A stretch of 64,000 bases of DNA from Glycomyces paridis (GTDB lineage Bacteria; Actinomycetota; Actinomycetes; Mycobacteriales; Micromonosporaceae). The stretch lies in NCBI RefSeq assembly GCF_004912155.1, contig NZ_STGX01000003.1, positions 1-64,000 of the forward strand, given 5' to 3'. The position numbers and the translations under genes are program-made. Below are positions 54,448 through 62,916 of the stretch, piece after piece; the stretch's first letter is position 1; each line of letters opens with the position of its first letter. Under the pieces are notes generated by a model that ran no database searches, was not told the DNA's origin, and was given only the letters and a program-made list of their open reading frames with translations.

Positions 54448-55809
54448 GTGCAGAGCGGGACCTCGGTGGCGGGTCGCTATCGATTGGACGAACGGCTGGC
54501 CGCTGGCGGCATGGGGGAGGTCTGGAAGGGCACCGACACCAGACTCGGCCGCACGGTCGCGATCAAGATCCTCCACGCGGGACTGTCCAACAGCGACAAG
54601 TTCCGCACCCGCTTCCAGCTCGAGGCCCGCGCCGTCGCGGCCCTCCAGTCCCCGGGCATCGTCGCGCTCTACGACTACGGCGAGGAGACCACCGACGACG
54701 ACGGCCTCGTCTCCTACCTCATCATGGAGCTCGTGCGCGGCCGCTCGCTCGCCGAGATCCTCCGCGACCGCGGGACGCTGCCGCCCGCCGAGGTCATGCA
54801 GATCGTCTCGACGGCCGCCGACGCGCTGGAGACCGCGCACCGCCACGACATCATCCACCGCGACATCAAGCCCGCCAACCTCCTCGTGGACGAGGAGACC
54901 GGCGCGACCAAGATCGTCGACTTCGGCATCTCCGCCGCCCGCGGCGCCTCCGGGCTCACCGAGACCGGCACGGTCATGGGCACCCTCGCCTACGCCTCGC
55001 CCGAGCAGCTCAACGGCGCCGAGCTGACCGGCGCCAGCGACCTCTACTCACTCGGCATCGTCGCGTACGAGGCTTTGATGGGTCGGCCCCCGTTCGTCTC
55101 CGAGACCCCCGTGGCCGTCATGAACGGTCACATGACGCAGGCACCGCCGCCGCTCTCCCGCGACATCCCGCCCGGCGTCGCCCAAGTCGTCCTCCAAGCG
55201 CTCCAGAAGGACCCGGCCGCCCGCTACTCCTCGGCCGCCGACATGGCCCGCTCCGCGCGCGAGGGCCGCGTGGTCACCGGCAGCATCCCGGTCGCGGGCT
55301 CGACCCCGCCGGACGGCCAGCGCACCCAGTACTTCGGCTCCGACGCCACGGCCCTCATCGGCGCCGGCGTCGCGGGCAGCACCGCCGAGCAGCCCACCGG
55401 CCAGATGCTCCAAGAGGAGGAGCGGAACGGCGCCATGCCGTGGATCATCGTCGCCGCCGTGACCGCCGCAGTGGTCATCATCGGCCTGCTGATCTGGTGG
55501 AACTTCCTGAGGGACACCAACGACCCGGGCAAGATCGAGGACAACACGACCACCACGGGCGCGGCCACGACCTCCGAGGAGGCCCCCACCTCCGACGAGG
55601 AGGTCACCACCGACGACGACGATGACGACGACTGGCACTCGCCCACCGAGGACGAGACCTCCGAGACACCGAGCGAGACCCCTTCGGAGACGCCGTCAGA
55701 AACGCCGTCCGACGACCCGACCTCTGATGAGCCGACTTCTGACGAACCCACTTCCGACGAGCCGACCTCTGACGAGCCCACCTCGGAGGCCGCCACCGAC
55801 GGGGTCTGA
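54448..55809 (+). CDS. Membrane-anchored Ser/Thr protein kinase
   Basis: A 453-residue Hanks-type kinase. Gly-loop GRYRLDERLAAGGMGEVWKG, ATP Lys in VAIKIL, catalytic loop IIHRDIKPANLLV, DFG in IVDFGIS, and activation segment ending YASPEQL. Residues about 275-330 are a linker; a transmembrane helix follows ([25 protein letters not shown]); the extracellular tail is acidic low-complexity sequence (TTTDDDDDDD, then SETP and TSDEP repeats) with no PASTA domain. GTG 54448 is chosen for its AGAGGAG site; TTG 54412 is possible. Ligand sensing is thus unlikely to be by muropeptide-type PASTA binding. Confidence 0.9.
   Translation: MQSGTSVAGRYRLDERLAAGGMGEVWKGTDTRLGRTVAIKILHAGLSNSDKFRTRFQLEARAVAALQSPGIVALYDYGEETTDDDGLVSYLIMELVRGRSLAEILRDRGTLPPAEVMQIVSTAADALETAHRHDIIHRDIKPANLLVDEETGATKIVDFGISAARGASGLTETGTVMGTLAYASPEQLNGAELTGASDLYSLGIVAYEALMGRPPFVSETPVAVMNGHMTQAPPPLSRDIPPGVAQVVLQALQKDPAARYSSAADMARSAREGRVVTGSIPVAGSTPPDGQRTQYFGSDATALIGAGVAGSTAEQPTGQMLQEEERNGAMPWIIVAAVTAAVVIIGLLIWWNFLRDTNDPGKIEDNTTTTGAATTSEEAPTSDEEVTTDDDDDDDWHSPTEDETSETPSETPSETPSETPSDDPTSDEPTSDEPTSDEPTSDEPTSEAATDGV
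55666..55793 (+). repeat. SETP and TSDEP coding repeats in the kinase tail
   Basis: Consecutive 12-bp (SETP) then 15-bp (TSDEP) units at the DNA level, encoding the acidic extracellular tail of the kinase. Confidence 0.75.
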
Positions 55810-55865
55810 CGAACCGACGACGAGGCCCCCGAGCATCCGCTCAGGGGCCTCGCCTCGTACTCGCT

Positions 55866-56948
55866 CTACTCAGTACCGCCGATGGGCCGGTACCGGATCA
55901 CCTTGTCCGTCCCGTCGCCGTTCGAGGTCGTCACCCAGAGCCAGCCGTCAGGCCCGAGCTCAACGGTCCGGACGCGGCCGATCGTGCCGTCGAGTACCGC
56001 GATCGGATCGCCGGTGACCTCGCCGCCCGCCACGGGCACCGTCCACAGGCGCTGGCCGCGCAGGGCCGCGATGTAGATGGTGTCGCCCACGACCTCGGCC
56101 CCCGAAGGGGAGGCCTCGGCGGTCGACCAGGTGAGGAGCGGGTCGGTGAACTCGGGGTCGCCGCCGGTGCCCTCGACCTCGGGCCAGCCGTAGTTCGCGC
56201 CGGGCTCGGCGAGGTTCAGTTCGTCCCAGGTGTTCTGGCCGAGCTCGGAGAAGTACATCTCGCCCTCGGGCCCCCAGGTCATGCCCTGCACGTTCCGGTT
56301 GCCCCAGGTGTAGACCGGGGAGTCCTCGAACGGGTTGTCCTCGGGGATCGAGCCGTCCGGTTCGAGCCGGAGGATCTTGCCGCCGAGGCTGTCGAGGTCC
56401 TGGGAGTTGGCGCTGTCGTTCGCGTCGCCGGTCGAGACGTAGAGCTTGTCGTCGGGGCCGAACGCGAGGCGCCCGCCGTTGTGGTTGAGCGCCGAGGGGA
56501 TGCCGGTGAGCACCGTCTCGGGTTCGAACCGGTCGAGCGTGAAGCGCACGACCCGGTTGTCCTCCTCCGTCGAGAGGTACGCGTAGATCCAGCCGTCGGT
56601 CGAGAAGGTCGGGGACACGGCGAGGCCGAGCAGGCCGCGTTCGTCGAGCGGGCCGGTGCCGCCGACGACGTCGAGGTTGCCGAGCACGACCGGCTCGGCG
56701 CCGTAGCCGACGCGCAGGACGTCGCCCGAGTTGCGTTCGGCGACGATGCCGGAGGTCCCGTCCGGCAGGAACGTGAGCCCCCAGGGGATCGTGAGGCCGG
56801 TGGCGACGGTGTCGCCGGTCCTGAAGTCGAATTCGGGGGCGGCGGCCGGGTCGGCCGTGTCGTCCTCCTGCGCGGACGCGGTGGCGGTGCCCGCCGCCAG
56901 GACTAGTCCGGCGATCGCCGCGCCTATGGCAGGCAGTCTGCGTCGCAT
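55866..56948 (-). CDS. PQQ-dependent sugar (glucose/sorbosone) dehydrogenase-like exported protein
   Basis: A 360-residue secreted beta-propeller protein. Signal peptide about 1-28 (MRRRLPAIGAAIAGLVLAAGTATASAQ). Propeller repeats characteristic of the GSDH family are visible: IPWGLTFLPDGT, RGLLGLAVSPTF, NHNGGRLAFGPDDKLYVSTGD, WGNRNVQGMTW, YFSELGQNTWDELN and NYGWPEVEG. GSDH enzymes oxidise sugars using PQQ; the catalytic His after the NHNGG-adjacent strand and calcium-binding residues appear present. Start at 56948 has AAGGAG 6 bases upstream. A good promoter lies at 56999-57026. Physiological substrate unknown. Confidence 0.88.
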   Translation of the reverse strand: MRRRLPAIGAAIAGLVLAAGTATASAQEDDTADPAAAPEFDFRTGDTVATGLTIPWGLTFLPDGTSGIVAERNSGDVLRVGYGAEPVVLGNLDVVGGTGPLDERGLLGLAVSPTFSTDGWIYAYLSTEEDNRVVRFTLDRFEPETVLTGIPSALNHNGGRLAFGPDDKLYVSTGDANDSANSQDLDSLGGKILRLEPDGSIPEDNPFEDSPVYTWGNRNVQGMTWGPEGEMYFSELGQNTWDELNLAEPGANYGWPEVEGTGGDPEFTDPLLTWSTAEASPSGAEVVGDTIYIAALRGQRLWTVPVAGGEVTGDPIAVLDGTIGRVRTVELGPDGWLWVTTSNGDGTDKVIRYRPIGGTE

Positions 56949-56998
56949 GGCTGCTCCTTGTCTCTCATGGTGCCGGGTAATGAAAGCGGAGGAATCAT

Positions 56999-57026
56999 GA
57001 TATAGATGGATATGAATAAATTGCAA
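56999..57026 (-). promoter_or_regulatory. Promoter of the sugar dehydrogenase gene
   Basis: On the minus strand TTGCAA (57021-57026), 16-base spacer, TATATC (56999-57004), within a short AT-rich stretch unusual for this genome. Confidence 0.55.
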
Positions 57027-57126
57027 CCCTTGCCACCCGCGACCGCGGCCCGGGCCCTCGCCGGACCCGGTCCCTTCCTTTAGACTCGAAGCGAAATCCG
57101 GCACCCAGTACCCAGGAGCGATCCAC

Positions 57127-57996
57127 ATGTCTTCCCGCACCGCGCGACTCCTCATCGGCGCGCTGGCAGTCCCCGCGCTCGGTCTCGGCCTGACCGCGTG
57201 CACCTCCGACGAACCGGCCGAGAAGACCGGCGAGGACGAGGCCGCAGCGCAGCTCAGCCCGCAGGACATGGTCCGGGCCTCCTTCGACGGCCTGCACGGC
57301 GACTCCTACCAGATGGACTCGCTGATGACCGTCAACGGCCTCGACTTCATGGTCATGACCAGCGCCGTGGAGGGCGATTCCACGAAGGCCAGTGTGGACA
57401 TGTTCATGAGCGCCATCCTGGAGGCATCCGGCGAAGACCTCAGCGGCGACCCCGAGACCGCCGAGATGATGGAGGCGCTCTTCGCCGACATGCACACCGA
57501 GACGATCGTCGCCGAGGGCACGGCCTACGTCCAGATCACCGGCGGCATGTACGACACGATCGCCGACACCTACGGCGAGGACGTCTGGTTCACGATGGAC
57601 CTCGCGGGCGACAGCGACCTGGCCGGCGTCTACCAGCAGTTCGGCGGCATGGACCTCGCGGCCCAGACCGAGCTCATGCTCTCCGAGCTCTCCGACGTCG
57701 AGGAGACCGGCGACGGCGTCTACACCGGCAAGCTCACCGGCGACTCGGCCGCGCTCCAGACCTTCGCGAACTCCGCCTCCGGCGGCGACGCCGCGGCGCT
57801 CGGCGACATCGAGGTGACCGTGGCCCTCGACGGCGACGGCCTGCTCAAGACGCTCTCGATGTCGCTCCCCGAGACCGACGGCATGACCATGGAACTGACC
57901 AGCGAGGTCGTCGAGATCGGCGGCTCGTACGACATCGCCGCACCGGACTCGACCAACCTGCACCCCTTCGAGGACATGGCCGCGGCCCCCCAGTAA
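57127..57996 (+). CDS. LppX/LprAFG-type lipoprotein
   Basis: A 289-residue exported lipoprotein with signal peptide and lipobox (LGLGLTACTSD, Cys at about 25). The mature part fits the LppX_LprAFG fold, a half-barrel that carries lipids or lipoglycans in mycobacteria: repeated beta strands such as DSYQMDSLMTVNGLDFMVMTSAVEGDSTKASVDMF, YVQITGGMYDTI and GVYTGKLTGDSAAL. CAGGAG precedes the ATG. It diverges from the sugar dehydrogenase; a bidirectional terminator follows. Confidence 0.82.
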   Translation: MSSRTARLLIGALAVPALGLGLTACTSDEPAEKTGEDEAAAQLSPQDMVRASFDGLHGDSYQMDSLMTVNGLDFMVMTSAVEGDSTKASVDMFMSAILEASGEDLSGDPETAEMMEALFADMHTETIVAEGTAYVQITGGMYDTIADTYGEDVWFTMDLAGDSDLAGVYQQFGGMDLAAQTELMLSELSDVEETGDGVYTGKLTGDSAALQTFANSASGGDAAALGDIEVTVALDGDGLLKTLSMSLPETDGMTMELTSEVVEIGGSYDIAAPDSTNLHPFEDMAAAPQ

Positions 57997-58011
57997 CCCC
58001 GGACGACCACG

Positions 58012-58049
58012 GCGAGGGCCGCCGCACCGAAGGGTGCGGCGGCCCTCGC
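58012..58049. terminator. Bidirectional terminator between lipoprotein gene and cstA
   Basis: Perfect 17-bp stem (58012-58028 with 58033-58049) and GAAG loop, between convergent genes. Confidence 0.85.
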
Positions 58050-58066
58050 GCCGCGTCAGGCCGCGG

Positions 58067-59818
58067 TCAATCGGCGGCTCCTCCGGCCGCAGGCACCTCC
58101 TCGGCGTCCTCGGAGGGCGCGGTGCGCGGCGCTCCGCCGCGGTCGCTCCAGGCGGCGGCGAGGGCTCGGGCGGCCTCGACGATCATCCACAGCGCCAGCA
58201 GGAAGATCACCGCGTCGAGCGGCGCCAAGACCCATTCGCCCTGGTCGACGAAGTTGAGAAGGTTCTCGATCAGCGCCCAGGTCGTCATGCCCACCAGGAA
58301 CACCAGCGGCACGAGGATCGCGATCGGGTTCGCCCTCCGCTTGGTCACCCAGACGGCGATCACCGCGAAGGCGAGACCGGCGAGGAGCTGGTTCGTCGTG
58401 CCGAACAGCTGCCACAGCACGCCGAACGCGTAGCCCGCGTCCTCGCCGCCCGGCAGCAGCGCCAGACACAGGGGGATGACGACGGCGACGGCGGTGACGA
58501 GCGTCAAGTGCCCGGACACCCGCCGCCACCCGGCGATCTCCGCGATCTCCTGGACCACGTAGCGCTGCAAGCGGACTCCGGTGTCCATCGTGGTTGCGGC
58601 GAACGAGATCACCACGACCGCGCCGAAGACGGCCGCGACCTCGAGCGGGATGCCGAGGTTGTTCGCGAACACGGCGATGCCGTTGACGAAGTTCCCGACG
58701 GCGCCGCCCGAGGCGGTGGCGAAGTCCGGGTACAGGGCGTCCCAGTCGGCCCGCGTCGCCGCGACACCGGCGCTGACGGCCAGGATCGAGCACAGCGCCA
58801 GCGTGCCCTCGCCGAGCGCGCCGCCGTAGCCGACGTACTTCGCGTCCGTCTCCTTGTCGAGCTGCTTCGAGGTCGTCCCCGAGGACACCAGGCAGTGGAA
58901 GCCCGAGATCGCGCCGCACGCGATGGTGATGAACAGGAACGGCCACATGCTCGGACTGTCCTCGGGAACGGTGTTCAGCGCCGGGGCGACCATCGTGTTC
59001 CAGCCGACCCCGACCCCCAGCAGCACCAGCGCCAGCGCCACGAACAGCTGGTGGGAGTTGATGTAGTCGCGCGGCTGGAGCAGCATCCACACCGGGATGC
59101 GCGCAGCGATGAAGCAGTAGACGAACAGGATCACGATCCACAGGTTGCGCGGATTGTCGATCCCGAGCCCGTCGGCGAGCGGGGTGATGTCGACCGGGAC
59201 GGCGTTGCCGACCCAGATGAGGACGTACAGGGCCGCCACGCCGAGGAGGCTCGGCACCAGGGCCGCGCCGCGCCGCTTGTAGACGTAGTAGCCGATGGCG
59301 ATCGCGATGGGGATCTCGGCGAAGATCGGGATCACGGCGCCGGGGAAGGCCACCAGCAGGTTCCCGATGACGACCGCGAACACGGCGTTCACGAGCGTCA
59401 GCAGGAAGAAGATGATGATGAGGAACAGCGTCCCGGCGCGCGGTCCGATCACGTCCTTGGTGATCGTGCCGATGCCTCTGGCCTTGTGCCGCACGGAGAG
59501 CACCAGGGCTCCCATGTCGTGGACCCCGGCGGCGACGATGGTGCCGAGGACGATCCAGATCAGGGCCGGCAGCCAGCCCCAGTAGACGGCGATGGCGGGG
59601 CCGACGATGGGCGCGGCACCTGCCACCGAGGTGAAGTGATGGCCGAAGAGGACGTGCTTGTTGGTGGGGACGAAGTCCACGCCGTCGTTGAAGCGGTGCG
59701 CGGGGGTGACGTAGCCGGGGTCGAGCCGGTAGACGCGGCTCGCCATGTAGCGGGCGTAGAAGAGGAATCCGCAGGCGAACAGTGCGAGCACCGTGACCGC
59801 CAGGACCATTGCGGGCAT
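58067..59818 (-). CDS. cstA: Carbon starvation protein A (pyruvate/peptide transporter)
   Basis: A 583-residue transporter with about 16-18 helices. Family marks: LDPGYVTPAHRFNDGVDFVPTNKHVLFGHHFTSVAGAAPIVGPAIAVYWGWLP near the N-terminus, SVRHKARGIG, NSHQLFVALALV, GAISGFHCLVSSGTTSKQLDKE and DTGVRLQRYVVQEIAE. CstA imports pyruvate and perhaps peptides on carbon limitation. Of two adjacent ATGs, 59818 (MPAMVL) is better placed relative to GGGAGG. The intergenic 59822-59990 region has a TGTGAT repeat that could be a CRP-like half-site, too weak to call. Confidence 0.95.
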   Translation of the reverse strand: MPAMVLAVTVLALFACGFLFYARYMASRVYRLDPGYVTPAHRFNDGVDFVPTNKHVLFGHHFTSVAGAAPIVGPAIAVYWGWLPALIWIVLGTIVAAGVHDMGALVLSVRHKARGIGTITKDVIGPRAGTLFLIIIFFLLTLVNAVFAVVIGNLLVAFPGAVIPIFAEIPIAIAIGYYVYKRRGAALVPSLLGVAALYVLIWVGNAVPVDITPLADGLGIDNPRNLWIVILFVYCFIAARIPVWMLLQPRDYINSHQLFVALALVLLGVGVGWNTMVAPALNTVPEDSPSMWPFLFITIACGAISGFHCLVSSGTTSKQLDKETDAKYVGYGGALGEGTLALCSILAVSAGVAATRADWDALYPDFATASGGAVGNFVNGIAVFANNLGIPLEVAAVFGAVVVISFAATTMDTGVRLQRYVVQEIAEIAGWRRVSGHLTLVTAVAVVIPLCLALLPGGEDAGYAFGVLWQLFGTTNQLLAGLAFAVIAVWVTKRRANPIAILVPLVFLVGMTTWALIENLLNFVDQGEWVLAPLDAVIFLLALWMIVEAARALAAAWSDRGGAPRTAPSEDAEEVPAAGGAAD

Positions 59819-59990
59819 CATTGCCTCCCAATGTGATTGTGATGTGGGCAACACTGCGGGGATTTCACCGTAAAGCTCGGGAAACGCGCGTGTCAATCCC
59901 GTTCGCCTTGAAAACGCGCATCCGTACCGTTCGCCCCCGGCGGCACGGAACGGCGGGCGGTCCTCGTGCGTGGCATACCCTGGTCCTGTT

Positions 59991-61364
59991 ATGGACGCAC
60001 CAGGACTGTTCGAGATCAACAGCCCGCAGGAGCCGCCGAACACCGGCATCCTCGGCACGGGCTCGGCCACCGGCGACGAGCCGCTGGCGGTGCGGATGCG
60101 CCCGCGCGCGCTGGACGAACTCGTCGGCCAGGACCACCTGCTCGGGCCCGGTTCGCCGCTGCGCCAGGTGGTCGAGGGCCGCCAGCCGCTCTCGGTGATC
60201 CTGTGGGGCCCGCCCGGTTCGGGCAAGACCACCATCGCCCACCTGGTCGCCCAGTCCGGCGACCGGCGCTTCCGGGCGATGTCGGCGCTCAACTCCGGCG
60301 TCAAGGACGTGCGGGCCGCGATCGACGAGGCCCGCCGGGTCCGCCGCACCGGCGGACCGCAGACGATCCTGTTCATCGACGAGGTCCACCGCTTCACCAA
60401 GACCCAGCAGGACTCGCTGCTCGGCGCCGTCGAGGACCGCACCATCACGCTCCTGGCCGCCACCACCGAGAATCCCTACTTCTCCGTCGTCGCGCCCCTG
60501 GTGAGCCGGTGCGTGCTCCTGACGCTGCGCGAACTCGACGTCACCGACGTCGGCGAGCTCGTCGACCGGGCCGTGGCCGACGAGCGCGGCCTCGGCGGCG
60601 CGGTCACGCTCGAACCGGAGGCCCGCGACCACCTCGTGCGCACCGCCTCCGGCGACGCCCGCAAGGCCCTCACCGCGCTGGAGGCCGCCGCGCTCTCGGT
60701 CGAGGAGGGCGACGCGATCACCGTCGCCGTGGTCGAGGCCGCCATCGACACCGCCGCGGTGCGCTACGACCGCGACGGCGACGGCCACTACGACGTCGCC
60801 AGCGCCTTCATCAAGAGCCTGCGCGGCTCGGACGTCGACGCGGCGATGCACTACCTCGCGCGCATGGTCGTCGCCGGCGAGGACCCGCGCTTCATCGCCC
60901 GCCGCCTGGTGATCTTCGCGTCCGAGGACGTCGGCATGGCCGACCCGACCGCCCTTCAGACCGCGACCGCGGCCGCGACGGCCGTGGAGCGCATCGGCAT
61001 GCCCGAGGCCCGCATCAACCTCGCCCAGGCGGTCGCCCACCTCGCGACCGCCCCGAAGTCCAACGCCGTCATCACCGCGATCGACGAGGCGATCGGCGAC
61101 GTGCGCAAGGGCAGGATCGGGCCCGTGCCGCCGGACCTGCGCGACGCGCACTACAAGGGCGCGGGGGACCTGGGCCACGGCAAGGCCTACGTCTACCCGC
61201 ACAACGACCCGCGCGGCGTGGTGCCCCAGCGGTACGCGCCCGACGTGGTCGCCGGGACCGACTACTACCGGCCCACGCGGCACGGCCGCGAGGCCGAGAT
61301 CGCCGACCGGCTGGAGAAGCTGCGCCGGATCGTGCGCGAGGAGAAGCGGGCGGATGGCGACTGA
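59991..61364 (+). CDS. rarA: Replication-associated recombination protein A (RarA/MgsA AAA ATPase)
   Basis: A 457-residue AAA+ ATPase: Walker [10 protein letters not shown] (about 70), Walker [11 protein letters not shown], sensor 1 [13 protein letters not shown], Arg finger in SRC, and the C-terminal tetramerisation domain ([42 protein letters not shown]). It acts at stalled replication forks together with SSB. Starts at ATG 59991 (MDAPGLFE). The next gene overlaps its end by 11 bases. Confidence 0.95.
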   Translation: MDAPGLFEINSPQEPPNTGILGTGSATGDEPLAVRMRPRALDELVGQDHLLGPGSPLRQVVEGRQPLSVILWGPPGSGKTTIAHLVAQSGDRRFRAMSALNSGVKDVRAAIDEARRVRRTGGPQTILFIDEVHRFTKTQQDSLLGAVEDRTITLLAATTENPYFSVVAPLVSRCVLLTLRELDVTDVGELVDRAVADERGLGGAVTLEPEARDHLVRTASGDARKALTALEAAALSVEEGDAITVAVVEAAIDTAAVRYDRDGDGHYDVASAFIKSLRGSDVDAAMHYLARMVVAGEDPRFIARRLVIFASEDVGMADPTALQTATAAATAVERIGMPEARINLAQAVAHLATAPKSNAVITAIDEAIGDVRKGRIGPVPPDLRDAHYKGAGDLGHGKAYVYPHNDPRGVVPQRYAPDVVAGTDYYRPTRHGREAEIADRLEKLRRIVREEKRADGD

Positions 61365-61920
61365 GGGCCCGGGCGGCGAGGCCGCGAGCCTCTTCGCGTC
61401 GAAGCTCGAGCAGACCGGGGCGCGGATCGCGCGCCTGCGGATGACCGTCGCCGCCGTCGCCGCCTCGGCGGTGCTGCTGGTCGCGGCGGTGCTGTGGCTC
61501 GGCCGCGCGGTCACCGTCGACCCGACGCGCCGGGCCGCCGACGAGCTGTCGGTGCCGGGCTGGGCCGCGGTGACCGCCACCGACGAGACCTACGGCAGCC
61601 GCTGGTGCCTGGGGGAGTGCCGGGTGCGGATGCGCACGTGGACCTCGGAGGGCACGGTCGAGGACACCGCGCACGAGTACTGGCAGGCCGTGCTCGACGC
61701 CGGCTGGACGCCGGCCGACCCCGAGCTGTGCGTGGGCGGCCTCGGCGAGGAGGGCTGCTACGTGCGCGACGAGCTCTACCTGGAGCTGTGGGTCGTGCCG
61801 GTGGACTGCAGCGACCGCTACGAGCTGTGCGTCGGCTCGGAGGTCACCGCCGTGGTGGCCGCCCAGGCGGCGCTGCCGCGCCTGGCCGAGGACCGCCGCG
61901 CCTATGAGGAGTCGGTGTAG
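61354..61920 (+). CDS. Single-pass membrane protein with Cys-rich extracellular domain
   Basis: A 188-residue protein: a cytosolic basic segment, one transmembrane helix (about 30-52, [20 protein letters not shown]), then an extracellular domain with six Cys (WCLGEC, LCVGG, GCYV, DCSD, ELCV), likely disulfide-paired. No family recognised. ATG at 61354 overlaps the rarA end by 11 bases, so it is probably cotranscribed. It lies where other actinomycetes commonly encode ribosomal protein S4. Confidence 0.75.
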   Translation: MATEGPGGEAASLFASKLEQTGARIARLRMTVAAVAASAVLLVAAVLWLGRAVTVDPTRRAADELSVPGWAAVTATDETYGSRWCLGECRVRMRTWTSEGTVEDTAHEYWQAVLDAGWTPADPELCVGGLGEEGCYVRDELYLELWVVPVDCSDRYELCVGSEVTAVVAAQAALPRLAEDRRAYEESV

Positions 61921-62051
61921 CCGACCACCGCCCCGTTGCGCCGGATGTCCGGTCCCGCAAGGTAAGGTCGGGGCTGCGCTGATCATGCGCGATTACCGGG
62001 AACCATTCGCAGCCGCACCGGTCGGTCACCGCACATCGAGGGGGAACAGCT

Positions 62052-62561
62052 GTGCCAGGCGAGACGTTGGCAGTGGAGTTCACGAACGTTGGACTCTGGG
62101 AAGTCGCACTCCTGATCGTCGCGGTCGTGATCTTCATCGTCTCGCTGTGGCTCGCGGCGGGCCTCATCCGCAAGGCGACGGGCACGCTCGCGCGCGTCAA
62201 CAGCGTGCTCGACAAGGTCGACCACGAGATCGGCCCGATCCTGCGCAACGCGAACGCCACGCTCGACAACGTCAACGCCTCGCTGACCCAGGTCGAGGGC
62301 GAGCTGGAGAAGGTCTCGACCATCACCGGGAACGCCGCGCACATCTCCTCCAACGTCGCCAACGTCACGAGCCTGGTCGTCTCCGCGGTCGGCTCGCCGC
62401 TGGTCAAGGCCGCCGCGTTCGGCTTCGGCCTGCGCGCCGCCGTGAAGAAGCGCGGCCAGGAGGTCGACGAGGACCAGGTGCGCCGCATGGTCGAGGCGTC
62501 CCGCCAGACCAAGCGCGAGGCCAAGCGCGCCGCGAAGGCCCGCCGGAAGTCCGCACAGTAA
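62052..62561 (+). CDS. DUF948 membrane protein
   Basis: A 169-residue protein with one N-terminal helix (about 14-37, EVALLIVAVVIFIVSLWLAAGLI), then heptad-like helices (LARVNSVLDKVDHEIGPILRNANATLDNVNASLTQVEGELEKV) characteristic of DUF948, and a basic C-terminal tail (KQTKREAKRAAKARRKSAQ). GTG start after GGGGGAAC. Function unknown; DUF948, DUF6167 and alaS adjacency is conserved in actinomycetes. Confidence 0.88.
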   Translation: MPGETLAVEFTNVGLWEVALLIVAVVIFIVSLWLAAGLIRKATGTLARVNSVLDKVDHEIGPILRNANATLDNVNASLTQVEGELEKVSTITGNAAHISSNVANVTSLVVSAVGSPLVKAAAFGFGLRAAVKKRGQEVDEDQVRRMVEASRQTKREAKRAAKARRKSAQ

Positions 62562-62604
62562 AACCGTTTGGCCTCGGCGCCAGGATCGGTGAGGATCGAA
62601 GCAC

Positions 62605-62898
62605 GTGTTGAAACGAATGATTTGGATCGGTGTCGGCGTGGTCGTCGGCGTCGTGGTCGTCCGCAAGCTCACGAAGGTCGCGGAGTCGGTCACTCCCGGC
62701 GGGGTCGCCGAGCGTGTGGGCGGTGCCGGTGCTGAAATGAAAGCGTCGTTCAAGGCGTTCTGGGCGGACGTCTCCGAGGCCAAGCAGGCCAAGGAGGCCG
62801 AGCTGTTCGACGCGATCGAGCGCGGCGAGGACATCACGCCCCTGCTCGCCGATGACGACGCCGACCACGACCAGGCCCTGAACGGCCGCCCGTACTAG
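62605..62898 (+). CDS. DUF6167-like small membrane protein
   Basis: A 97-residue protein with a short N-terminal helix (MIWIGVGVVVGVVVV) and an amphipathic region (MKASFKAFWADVSEAKQAKEAELFDAIERGEDI). It matches the DUF6167 type encoded directly before alaS in Streptomyces. GTG start, followed by TTG AAA. 18 bases separate it from alaS. Function unknown. Confidence 0.82.
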   Translation: MLKRMIWIGVGVVVGVVVVRKLTKVAESVTPGGVAERVGGAGAEMKASFKAFWADVSEAKQAKEAELFDAIERGEDITPLLADDDADHDQALNGRPY

Positions 62899-62916
62899 CC
62901 CCGAAGGAGGTGCCCC

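Noticed and set aside
59830-59860. CRP operator upstream of cstA
   Set aside because: A TGTGAT repeat is present but without a proper inverted partner, so it is not supported.
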